NCBI RefSeq assembly: GCF_018991925.1
Contig: NW_024735516.1
Span: forward strand, 1-64,000
Direction: 5' to 3'
Length of the DNA: 64,000 nt
Source of the DNA: Homarus americanus
Taxonomy: Eukaryota; Arthropoda; Malacostraca; Decapoda; Nephropidae
Each line of letters begins with the position of its first letter. Position 1 is the stretch's first letter. Shown here one piece after another: positions 54,132-64,000 of this stretch. The notes below the pieces were generated by a model, which searched no databases, was not told the origin of the DNA, and saw only the letters and a list, made by a program, of their open reading frames with translations. The position numbers were made by a program, and so were the translations under genes.

Positions 54132-56200
54132 CTCTTTGTTTTAATATCAATAACCAATGAACAAGTAAGTAAAATTCAATGTTCCAAGGATCATTGTTGA
54201 TGTTAAAAAACCGAACAACTGTATGTAGCAGCAAAATTCATATCTATCAGCTAATAAAAGGAACCTCATCACATGTTGTCAAGTCTAAACACTATTCCCA
54301 ACATCTTATTCTCTATACAACTCATATAAATCATGATATAAGAACATCCGATATTGCTAAGAATAATTCACTGCGACCATCTTTATGTAAATTAGTTTTA
54401 TTTAATTACTTTCATCGGGACTGGACTGTGGAGCAGCGCTGTCATGTACAGTATAGTGGTAAAGTTCGATCATCAGCTAAAAAATTATTCTCTTGATTTC
54501 AACAGGTGAAAATACAGGTGAAAATACATATATTTGCATTTATGAATAGCACTGATATATATTATTATTTGAAAATATATTTAACGCTTTTCGGAGTAAT
54601 CGATCCATTCAAACTTAATAACCAAAGGACATTTTTACCAAAGAAAGCTTTCGGAGTTTTTACCTAAACTTTTCGTGGATCATTAGAAATATTTCCTTGT
54701 TTTTTATTTGCGTCTTTCTCTTTTATCATAGCCTTGTTTAAGTTACTGGAGAAATTATGTAACACCACACAAATTATAACACTGAAATGGTACTGTGTTT
54801 TATCTTCTTCTACAGAGGGATTTAAGTATCTTGTCTAAGTACAAGACATTGGACTTTATGTTGCTTAGCAGTACAGTAAAGTAACCTAAAGTAATGGGAA
54901 ATTTACTTCATACATAACCTTAAATATCAATGTATGTGTGCTATAAAAACACCAATACTAAAGGAACAGCAAAACCAACAGTACTAAAGAAACATCATCA
55001 CAAAATGAACACCATAACTAAAGGAACACCATAACTAAAGGAACACCATAACTAAAGGAACACCATAATTAAAGGAACACCAACAATACTCCCAACAGTT
55101 GACTGACAGTAACAATTTAGCTTCTCGTATTCATCAATATCATCATGAAACGTCGGAAAATTATAAGGTATCGATAGATATAAAAATAATATTGGTATTG
55201 ATGAATTATATAACAATGTATAATTTTTATTTATTTTCTAAATAATATTTTTAAGCGAGTGTAAAGGAGAAACTACTATCAGGAAGCTAGTTTCAGAGAC
55301 CAGCTGTTAATGTTGGCGTTATAATATACTAGTGCGCTTTGACAACGAATCTAAGGTACTACAGGCACAAGTCGTTAACATTAATCGAGATAGGCTTTAA
55401 CCCTTTCGCCACGGGAGGTTACCCGAAGCTGAATAAAATCGTCTGGCGGTAGCCAGAATAAAATGACAAGTGCGTGAAACGCGGCGAAAGGGCAAATACA
55501 TCTCTGAACATTATTAGCTGCTTCTAATACCTTTAACTCATACTACATTGATTATGTCCAAGTGCACTGATAATGAACTATTCATATTTTATACTTTAAT
55601 GCAACAGATAAAAATATGGCATGGAAACTAGAAAAATAAGAAAATAATATAAATGCCAGTTTATATTACATAAAGAGCAGACTAAATAATATTCATCATA
55701 TAAAATATAAACTTCCTGTGGAAAGGTTTACTGCGGACTTATTGTTAGTCTCTGGTTTTAGGTTCTTTATGCTAGGATTCAATTTGCCATAAGTTAAACG
55801 AATTATTATATTTACATAAAATTTCAGAATCTCATTTGCTTAAATTACGATCATGTTCTAAATAGTGTTTGCGAATTTCTGAAAAATAAATATGAGTTTT
55901 GCCAACAGACGTCGCTGTAATTGTAAAAGATAATCCCTTGTGCTTTAATATTTCTGAGCTAGAAGTCACACAGACAATTTCCGATGTATTCGATTGAGTA
56001 ATTAATTACACTGTAGAGAGATTTTCATAAGTAAATTTAAACGTGAATTGTGGATAGGTGGTGTTCTAGTGCTTTGATTATCCGTTCTTTACAAACAAAA
56101 CTAGTGGCCGGGTCTTGGGTACTGTACAGTACTGCTAGCAAGGGATGGCCTCACTTACAGATACACTTAATGAAATCTATAATTGAGAATCTATTGTTCT
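54132..56200. other. No gene recognised
   Basis: AT-rich DNA. The only clear structure is a 17-base tandem repeat, ACCATAACTAAAGGAAC, with four good copies at 55007-55082. Confidence 0.55.
55007..55082 (+). repeat. 17-bp tandem repeat
   Basis: Four near-identical ACCATAACTAAAGGAAC units, with looser relatives upstream to about 54950. Confidence 0.9.
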
Positions 56201-56202
56201 AA

Positions 56203-56600
56203 CCTCATCATCATCATCAATGTTTTACGTCGCGACTACTCCATTCTGTACAGTCTCTTGCAGTCTTACAGGAAATTTCTTAAACCTCTCCACATGTCAT
56301 TCTTGGCATACACCAACCCCCAGGGCAGGCGAGCACTAACTCTGGCAACAACACCTCTAACACCACGATACACAACAGGGGACCCAAGAGAGACCCTTGA
56401 TGGACCTCTAATTTACCTCAGATTCCTAACTTCCCTCACTATTAACTTTCAAGATTCTTCGGTCTTCATATAATACCATAACCACTCGACCAAGACACTC
56501 TTCTACCCCTAAACTTCTCATTACCCACTTTATTGCTTCATGATACCCTGCCTTCAAATGCCTTCACTTGCTCTACAAATAAAAAATACAACTTTCTCTC
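56203..56600 (-). mobile_element. LINE RT fragment with (GAT)n tail
   Basis: The minus strand gives HEAIKWVMRSLGVEECLGRV and VMVLYED, resembling the fingers-palm region of LINE reverse transcriptases (motif A region and the helix after it), with several stops. The piece ends with TTGATGATGATGATGAGG near 56203, a possible 3' tail. It is short and decayed, and its clade is not clear. Confidence 0.45.
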
Positions 56601-56794
56601 TTTCCCTAAAAATATCTCTTGTAGGTGCCTGGTCGTGAATGTTGCCTCTGCAGTCTCCTACCTGATTGAATCCAAGCAGTAAGTGTTTATCATCACGCTC
56701 TTAGGCCAGTCAGCTGGAATAATACATTCCATCATAACTGCATTAATCAATTCGATCACCATCGTCTGAAGCTTTTAATATTTAACAACACAAG

Positions 56795-57210
56795 AAAGGA
56801 GGAAACTGCAGCGGGCCTATTGACCAAACTCCTATCGCTCATATATCCGTCCAACCTATATTTGAAGCAATCCAGCGTGTTCTAGTTAAAGATGATGTTC
56901 GGTAACTTGTTCCACTCATCCACTAATCTATTTCAAAACCAGTGTTTACTTAATCTCGCGCCTAAATCTAAATTTGTCTAATTTAAAACCATTGCTTCGA
57001 CTTCGCTCCTCATTTGATAGTTTGAGTACCTTTGTTATATCACCTTTGTTTAACCCTGACTTCCATTTATACACCTCGATCATATCGCCCCTCACTCTAC
57101 GTCTCTAGAGGGAGTGCAAATTAAGATGCCTTAACCTGCTTCTGTACTCAAGGTTCCTGGTGCCCAGGATTAGCCTTGACACCCTCCTCTATTCCTGATC
57201 TACCAGCAGC
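56795..57210 (-). mobile_element. CR1-type LINE ORF2 C-terminal fragment
   Basis: The minus strand reads RGDMIEVYKWKSGLNKGDIT, KVLKLS, ERSRSNGFKLDKFRFRRE and VDEWNKLPN, then TLDCFKYRLDGYM. This is the conserved C-terminal region of CR1-type ORF2 (R-D-L-I-E-x-Y-K, NG-x-K, W-N-x-LP, T-x-x-x-FK-x-x-LD). It differs in sequence from the LINE at 19880, so it is another CR1 family. Stops interrupt it. Confidence 0.8.
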
Positions 57211-57901
57211 CATTCCTGTCTTCCATTATAACTAAATCAACCTAAAGTAAGGGTATAAGGGTTGGTAAATGGTGATAGCCAGTGATAAAACATAACGATA
57301 CAAGAGACTACAGTACCTCAGCCTTCTTACTTAATGACTTCAGATATACAGTACAAGTCAGTGGAAAATTGGGTTAATATTTGATCACATTTGGTTAAGT
57401 AATTGTATGAACAAATAAGTGTCACAGGACATACTACCAGTTACCAGGTGATGATTATGGTGAGTTTTACCAATGTTAAAGTTTCAAGAATGTCCATAAT
57501 GGTATAACAAACTGAGTTTGTAAAATCATCCTTTGACTATTAACATTTACTCGCTAATTTCCCCTATTATATTTCTCTAGTCTCACTGCAAAAATGCCCT
57601 TTATTGCGGGTACTCAAACGTGTAACGCTGAGAGTGTTTCTTGGCGTTGGTAGTAATGAGTGGGAGAATGTGTACACACAAACACAGGCACACGCACACA
57701 CACACACCAAGTTAGGTGAGACACTACTAGGAGCAGCCGTCCACACCGCCACACCACACCACTCACCTTGGTTGTGTTGGGTTGTGTTAGTTTTTGTTCG
57801 TTATGAAAAATGTTGAGCAGTATCAAAATTATCCCCGCTGTACTACTATACTTGTCTGTAATAGACGAACACCACAAACATAACTTTACACACACACACA
57901 C

Positions 57902-57975
<74 letters not shown>

Positions 57976-58751
57976 AGTACATAGTTAAATTTGTACAAAA
58001 ATAACTGATACTGACCCAGGTAAATGCATCTTCTTACCTGGTCAAGTAGTGTAGTTATCACCAGCGTATAAAACATCTATAGCTACACCCTGAGAGCTGC
58101 CACACCCGCCAACACCGCCCTTCATACACTCTCACCTTGGAAGCCACAGTGTTTATTCAGGATAACCGCCGCCAATCTGTCCGGCAGAGGAGCGTCAATA
58201 ACCTAAGTGTGTTTATGTTTTACCCTGTAGAATGTTCATCACAAGGCCGGGAAGAATCACTCGCCAGCAGCACCACTATTACAAGTCTATTCAACTTGGT
58301 TATTATTATTATTATTATTACATGGGACGGAAACAGCAACCCAAGGCGTCTGTCCGATGTGTGACCGCGGCAGTTGAGCAAGAGATGGAAAGTGAGTTAG
58401 GTGAGCAGTCCGCCAGAGGAGCGAGGAACGCCAGCCTTCATGAGCACCACCAACACAGCCACTACCAACACCCACCCACCGTCACTCTTCGCTCTACACA
58501 TCCTCACCGACCAACCTCCCGAGCTGACTTTGTACGTCCGCCTGTGAACAAACAGACACATGTATAGACAATGAAAATTAATTCTTTAATACTTATGGTA
58601 CAGATGATACACACGAAGCATTAGTTCCTTCACTATGGCGACGCTACTTTTAATATTTTATTTAGTTAACGCCAGATGATTTTTTTCAACTCCGAGACGA
58701 CCCCATACACAAAGGGTTCATAGACTATTAGTAGACTATCTCACCTTAATA
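57211..58751. other. No gene; microsatellites
   Basis: It contains AC runs near 57690, a CA run at 57889-57901 and a (TA)n run of about 36 units at 57905-57974. ATT repeats lie at 58300-58320. No domain is recognised in the open frames near 57600 or 58232. Confidence 0.55.
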
Positions 58752-58891
58752 GGATCACCTGAAGAATAACCCTATATCTTATTTCACCTAACCTAACCTA
58801 ACCATATTAACACTAACCTAATTCCTCAGGTAGCGTTAGGCTATTTAATCACCAGGTGAGATAAGCTGGGGAGCTAATCGCCAGGTGATCC
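58752..58891. mobile_element. Complete inverted-repeat element (GGATCACCTG family)
   Basis: This 140-base copy has both ends: GGATCACCTGAAGAATAACC and, inverted, GGATCACCTGGCGATTAGC. Three CCTAA units lie in the middle, followed by GGTAGCGTTAGG. It is non-coding, a MITE-sized inverted-repeat element. Confidence 0.85.
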
Positions 58892-58994
58892 ATGAGTTAT
58901 AAATAAGCCATTTTTAGTATTTATAAAGTACTGTTCATATCATTTAGCGAGAGATTTACAGTGGGTTAGACTCATAGCCACCACGACAACCGAA

Positions 58995-59500
58995 CACTCA
59001 CCTGATGACCTGGTGACTCACCGCCTAGTGACTAAACCTGATGGCTTAGTGACTCAACCTGATGGCCTAGTGACTCAACCTGATGATCTAGTGACTCACC
59101 TGATGGTCTAGTGGCTCACCTGATGGCCTAGTGACTCAAATGATGGGTTAGTGACTCACATGACCACCTAATGACTCACCTGAAAGCATAGTAACTCACC
59201 TGATGGCCTAGTGACTCACCTGATTATTTAGTGACTCACCGGAAGCCTTATTGACTCACCTGATGACATAGTGACTTACCTGATGGCTTAGAGACTCAGC
59301 TAATAATCTAATGACTCACATGATGAGACAATGACTCACCTGATGACCTAGTGGCTCACCTGGTGGCCTAGTGACTCACCTAATATCTAGTGAGTCTCTC
59401 GATGACCTAGTGGCTCACTTGGTGGGATAATGAGTCACTTGGTGGGATAATGACTCACTTGGTGGGTTAATGACTCACTTGGTGGGTTAATGACTCACTT
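58995..59500 (+). repeat. 20-21 bp minisatellite, CTGATGGCCTAGTGACTCAC unit
   Basis: About 25 degenerate copies of CTGATGGCCTAGTGACTCAC in tandem. The last copies change to ACTTGGTGGGTTAATGACTC. Confidence 0.95.
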
Positions 59501-59663
59501 GGTTGGGTGGGTGTTGACGGTCCTGGAGTGTTCGGGTTTAGGAGAGATGGATGTGGTTGACGGCAGGTGTTGGGGCCAGTGAGTGTTCCAGGTAATGAGC
59601 CAATCAGGGCGCCCCGGACCTCTCATCTCCAAACTGTGAGAAGAAACAACCAGAAAATGTTCA

Positions 59664-59731
59664 CTAACCTAACCTAACCTAACCTAACCTAACCTAACCT
59701 AACCTAACCTAACCTAACCTAACCTAACCTT
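59664..59731 (-). repeat. Perfect CCTAA telomere-type array, 13 units
   Basis: Thirteen uninterrupted CCTAA units (TTAGG on the minus strand) form the longest such block in the window. The unit is the standard arthropod telomeric repeat. Confidence 0.95.
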
Positions 59732-61129
59732 GTGACAGCACCTTTGCTTTATATAAATATTCATCCAAATGAATAACGCCATGAGTTAATGGGGCTTGAA
59801 CATGTAAAAGATTGTTTTTTTTTTTTTTTTTTAGCGAAAACCCAACTGCCTTTTCTTAATTTATTACGAAAATATTTTTTATATAATTCCAAGTGTGTAT
59901 ATCACCGTAACTATCTCAATGAGCTATTGGGTGTTTAAATGAGGACGGAGGCTATCTTAAAGTAGCTCTTCTAAATATGTCCGATTGATGTGAAGGTGGG
60001 AGTGATCTTGAGTAGGGACCCTCGAGGGAGAATGGAAATATAACCGACGTCCTTCCTAGAGGAAAGCCGGAGCACCTCAACGATGGCTCTAAATAACGTC
60101 TTCCTCTCGTCAGGGTTATCAAACTACTGCCCACAATAGGTGGCCAGAGAGACGGATAATTATCATTTAGCTCAGCACCAAGTGAGGTGACTTCCCGTGG
60201 ACACGCCTTATGACGTGCTCTGAACATGCTACCTCATAGCTAGTGAAAAGTTACATTGGGTGATATTTATACAAGTCTAATGTAATTAACCCACATTTAT
60301 ATAAATACTTCTGCAGGGGCTAATAAATCGCTCGGTAACACCTTCCGAACTCGCGAGGAATTAACTATTCTCGCAGAAAAACCCTATACATAAACCTAAC
60401 CATGTTACATGTGTCTGGGGGAAACACTAAACCGGGAAAGCTGACACCTGCTGTTGATCAGCTACTCAAGCCCGAGTCTGAAATACCTTATGGGAGAGAA
60501 TATTATGTACAATGGCAAACTGGAAGATTCTGACTTATAATCACAAAACAAAAATATTACTGCCAATATTAACACAATTGTGGAAATCGTTAACTTGGAT
60601 ATAGCAAATCCCGTAATAACATGGCAGAAATAAGTCTCGCCTCTTTCGTGTTTAAGAACGCAACTTCTTAGCAATGTACAATTTTTGCGACTGAATAATC
60701 ACGCTGGATGAATGAGTGAGTGGCGCTTGTGACTTTTCGACGAAACATTCACCTTTGCGGAGAGCAATGGTACTGACGTCTGAAGGGTTCTAAGACTACA
60801 TGGCTGAAGATTTACAAAACAAAAATATCACTATCAAAATAAAATGGCAAAAATAAATCTTGCCTACTTCGTGTTAAAGAACGCTTCTTCTTAGCAATGT
60901 ACAAACTTGCGAAGGGTTTGCAACAACGAAAAAGCTGATGATTTACAGATCGTGATAATATCATTATGGAACTGTCATATTTGCAGTTTGATCATTATTA
61001 ACAATATCTAACTGACATATTTCCAGCTTAAACATTATTAACCTTGCTGGGGAAAAAAATCAGCATTTTCTATGTCTAAGGTTTGAAAATACTGAGAATA
61101 TGTTACTTCAGTATATATATACAGTATAT
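59732..61129. other. No gene recognised
   Basis: One loose direct duplication is visible: 60538-60685 and 60810-60920 share ACAAAACAAAAATATYACT and TTCTTAGCAATGTACAA. No gene is supported. Confidence 0.55.
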
Positions 61130-61345
61130 TACAGTAGTAGGCAGCTACCAAACAGGGAGGTACTACTGCCTGGGAAGATACTGAAAGCAAAATATATTGT
61201 CTAATGGTAGACCCTGCTGCTATATGGCATCACGAAAATTGTGACCAAGTCCCAGGTGGCTGATCTGACTTTCTGCCTCATTTTACATACAATTGCAGGG
61301 TCTCAATTGTTTTTCTTACTTTGACAACACAACATACACATATTG
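61130..61345 (+). repeat. Dispersed repeat, copy without the foldback
   Basis: This copy matches both flanks of the foldback at 5073-5658 (CAGGGAGGTACTACTGCCTG, TCTAATGGTAGACCCTGCTG, CCCAGGTGGCTGATCTGACT, CAATTGCAGGGTCTCAATTG). Only about 30 bases (TATATGGCATCACGAAAATT...) lie between them. Confidence 0.8.
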
Positions 61346-61547
61346 TTTCTCACCATTGATTTTTCTTTACATTTTTGCATTTCTTTATGGTTCTTTATTA
61401 TTATTATCATTATTATTATTATTAGTGTTGTTATAACTATTATTGTTAACATTAATATTTTATTTTTAATTTTGTATTTTGTATTATAAATTTTATTTAC
61501 TATGAATTACTATTATTTTGTATTTTTATTATAAATTTTATTTAATA

Positions 61548-61550
61548 TTA

Positions 61551-61593
<43 letters not shown>
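61548..61593. repeat. (ATT)n tail/microsatellite
   Basis: Fifteen ATT units abut the SINE and probably form its 3' tail on the minus strand. A second ATT-rich stretch lies at 61397-61440. Confidence 0.9.
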
Positions 61594-61594
<1 letters not shown>

Positions 61595-61770
61595 ATTTTC
61601 ACCCCACAGGCCCTGACGTGAGTCAGTGACCTGTGCCCGGCTGGGCTAATCCCCAATAGAAAAAAAAAAATTATATATATATATAATCAACAACCTCACC
61701 AGCCAGGACTCGAACCCTGGATCTACTGTGTGGGACCAGGGAACGTTACCGACCATGCCACAAGGACACT
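61594..61770 (-). mobile_element. tRNA-derived SINE
   Basis: On the minus strand, TGGCATGGTCGGTAACGTTC has an A-box-like pattern. CCAGGGTTCGAGTCCTGGCT contains a perfect B box (GGTTCGAGTCC) within a paired T arm. A short body follows, with an AT run and the string TAGCCCAGCCGGGCACAGGT, and the ATT tail adjoins. The head differs from the SINE at 35361, so it is another family. Confidence 0.75.
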
Positions 61771-62340
61771 AAAAGCAGTTCTAGACTATGTTACATTTCA
61801 CACAAAGCCTGTTCATCGAGCTGATGGCGCGGTGAACCTCCCACTGGGAACTGCCCATGCCGCTTATGTGGATGTCAGTAGCATTTTACCGAATCCAGCT
61901 GGTATGAAACACGAGGTAACATATAAAGTAGGAGAGGATTTTCATAAAGTATAAAAACTTTGCATACTTTTTAATATTTTTAATAATTTTTATTCTCTTT
62001 CTCGTCATTTCTATAACTCGTAAAACCTTTTGCGTTACCCCTTTGAGTGGGTAACTTAGTGAGTGTTATGCTGCAAGTTTTGGATTTCAAATAAGAATTT
62101 AGTGATTCAAACTCAGATGGTCGGTCATCTATAAATTCACAAGAGCTAGTGGCAACTGATAGTGAAGAATTACTGTAGCTGCCTCTACAATAAACGAGAA
62201 AACAGCTACAAGTGTTTACATCAAACCCAGGGTTCCAAAACTTAATTAAAACAATTAATGTGATACCAAAACAGCTATCCCAACCTAACCTAACCTAACC
62301 TAACCTGAGATATACTGTATCATTCTAACTACACAATTTC
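61771..62340 (+). other. Unassigned open segment
   Basis: The frame ending at 61954 reads VLDYVTFHTKPVHRADGAVN, then AHAAYVDVSSILPNPAGM, and is fairly protein-like over 60 codons after the SINE. I do not recognise it, and its open frame runs into the SINE, so the start is unknown. It could be a truncated exon or chance. A CCTAA block lies at 62281-62306. Confidence 0.3.
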
Positions 62341-62453
62341 GGATCACCTGAAGTTTAGACACCCTAGCTTGTTTCACCTTATCATTAACTCCCTTAATGC
62401 TACTTTGGGGTTAGGTTAGGTTAGGTTAGGTTAGGTTCGGTTAGGTTAGGTTG
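62341..62453 (+). mobile_element. Inverted-repeat element of the GGATCACCTGAAG family, left part
   Basis: It starts GGATCACCTGAAGTTTAGAC and runs into (TTAGG)n at 62409-62452. The right inverted end is missing. Confidence 0.75.
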
Positions 62454-62759
62454 TTTATGTCAGTTATAAAATTTCTAAATCTGTAATTATCACAGTAACT
62501 TATATCCGTGTTGGCCGCTACACTGGGTGGGGTTAGTCGCCGCTCTTCTCGTGAAAACACCAGATAATAAGCTCGTCTTTCTCGCCTGAAAGTTAGGAGG
62601 ATAATTGGACATTATCTATCGGTAACTTCTTCATCAAACTTGTGAGGAGAAGGAAGAGGTGACCTTTATACTGTACAACCAGCGTCCCCACCACACGAGC
62701 CGCCTCACCCCTTCCACTTCTTGTTTTATTGTTTCATATTAGTGGATATTTTGTATGTA

Positions 62760-62893
62760 GGATCACCTGAAGATTAGATACCCCGGTTTATTACCCATGA
62801 AGATTAACCACCCTAACGCTACTTGGGATGGTTAGGTTAGGTTAGGTTAGGGAAGGGTTGATGTGACTAGGTTAAGTCAGGTTAGGTTAGGCT
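62760..62893 (+). mobile_element. Inverted-repeat element of the GGATCACCTGAAG family, left part
   Basis: It starts GGATCACCTGAAGATTAGAT, has AACCACCCTAACGCTACTTG, then TTAGG units at 62829-62851 and 62880-62893. The right end is not seen. Confidence 0.75.
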
Positions 62894-63600
62894 TTTGAGT
62901 TAGCTCTGCACTCCACTTATTCGTGTCAACCTGTGGTGGACCTCTCCAGCTCATCTCTCTCATGACGGTCGGCTAACTTACACTAGCTCCCTTCATACAA
63001 GCGAGTTTTCCCAAAGCGTAAAAATCTCTTAGTGTGTTGCCCCCCTACCTAGATGAGCAGTAACTGTGGCGCGTGAAAACACGCTCCTGTGAAGGGAGCC
63101 AATGCCCTACATGTGTACTTATTCTCTTAAATCTAGGGACGTGTCAGCCTTAGATACAGGCTTAGTGAAACGATTGTGTGTCCTACCTGTGATCCTTCCC
63201 AGTGATTATTTTATATATTAGGACACGACACTTTTTCTCCTTGGCCAGTGATGCTCACCAGAGTGTTAACATGCGTGTCTCTGTCTGAGACCGTCACAAT
63301 GCTCACTATTTTTGGTTGTCTCTCGCATCAGTGATTCGCTACTCTAACCTTTCTATATAACTTTTTGCTGTGTTTATTTATAAGAAAAATTACATTATGT
63401 TTGACTTCTCCCGACAATAGTGATTTAATCTAAGTCTAGTGATTTTATTACCTTCATTATTCATATAAATTTTTCTAGATCATAACTTATTTGTTCAAGA
63501 GAGGAATTTATGGTTGACGTTCTTGTATTAACTTAGTTTTGAGTTCGGTATTTCCTTTACAAGTACTTAATTTAGTTAACTATAGCTTTTAACCCGTGAC
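62894..63600. other. No gene recognised
   Basis: No domain, RNA or mobile-element end is supported. Confidence 0.55.
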
Positions 63601-63629
63601 ATTAGGTTAGGTTAGGTTAGGTTAGGTTA
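63601..63629 (+). repeat. TTAGG telomere-type repeat
   Basis: Five tandem TTAGG units, followed downstream by a TG run at 63690-63714. The open frame starting at 63635 crosses the TG run and has no domain. Confidence 0.9.
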
Positions 63630-64000
63630 CTTTAGTGAATCTTCAGTTAGTTCTGGTCATTGATATTAATCACCACCATTTGTTTATTGTGTGTGTGTGT
63701 GTGTGTGTGTGTGTGAACATGAATTCTGATAGCCTGACTAAGACTGAAGTGATGGATCTTCAATGTTTCAGTAAGGAACACACGAGGATGCCACCAAGCT
63801 CTTACGAACATCAGGTGACGTTAAGCCTAGCGAAGACGTCTGTTAACCTAACCTTGTCCACAGTAATTCTAAATTCCTTTTTTACAGATACAAGTTAAAA
63901 CGGTAATTAAAAATACTGTTTAGTTTATGTAAGTATTCAAAGCTGTAACATATGTGAGTTATTTAATAAATCTTAATATTGTTTTTATTATAATTAATGA

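Noticed and set aside
59664..59731. True chromosome end
   Set aside because: Only 13 TTAGG-type units with complex DNA on both sides, so it is interstitial.
63635..63898. Frame with a poly-Val/Cys stretch as a membrane protein
   Set aside because: The hydrophobic stretch is a translated TG microsatellite and the rest has no domain.

Overview
The window looks like intergenic DNA from an arthropod, most likely a decapod crustacean. The evidence is (a) repeated blocks of the arthropod telomere-type pentamer TTAGG/CCTAA at interstitial sites; (b) dense AC, AT, CT and ATT microsatellites and several kilobase-scale minisatellites; (c) CR1-like LINEs, tRNA-derived SINEs, pogo/Tigger, hAT and P-like DNA transposons and Ty3/Gypsy fragments. 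The decapod assignment is an inference from style; the arthropod assignment is stronger. There is no bacterial-type operon structure.

Only one apparently intact protein gene is seen: a 14-finger C2H2 zinc-finger protein on the plus strand (7977-9734) with a poly(A) signal at 9785. A THAP-type exon at 14469-14640 may belong to a P-like transposase or a host THAP gene. Everything else with protein similarity is broken transposon sequence.

Layout. 1-6130: trinucleotide repeat, a LINE tail, a 16-bp minisatellite split by an LTR-like insertion, a 140-bp palindrome and a 586-bp foldback element inside an older repeat. 6131-9800: zinc-finger gene. 9835-18450: a cluster of pogo/Tigger elements with TA target duplications, one nested inside another. 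18786-23900: two copies of a CR1-like LINE (one nearly full length, minus strand) with a P-like transposase remnant between them. 24690-26750: purine-rich and tandem repeats, including one whose unit is a consensus 5' splice site. 27478-28903: a decayed Ty3/Gypsy element with integrase upstream of reverse transcriptase. 30502-32420: a broken gene of an uncharacterised multicopy family, then a LINE 3' end. 33225-41850: dispersed inverted-repeat elements, a tRNA-Ala-like SINE, hAT-like termini and a second Gypsy RT piece. 44772-46706: a large inverted repeat with arms of about 480 bp. 46826-52915: three minisatellites, one with a 360-bp higher-order period. 52916-64000: more dispersed elements, LINE remnants, a 13-unit CCTAA block, a minus-strand SINE and TTAGG-containing repeats.

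The genes do not form a pathway. The region records successive insertions: retrotransposon tails and LTR-like pieces break minisatellites, and one pogo element sits inside another. The most interesting items are the IN-before-RT Gypsy element, a short inverted-repeat family whose copies carry TTAGG/CCTAA runs, the foldback that can be compared with a second copy of its host repeat, and the zinc-finger array with a one-residue-short linker and a five-finger block duplication.
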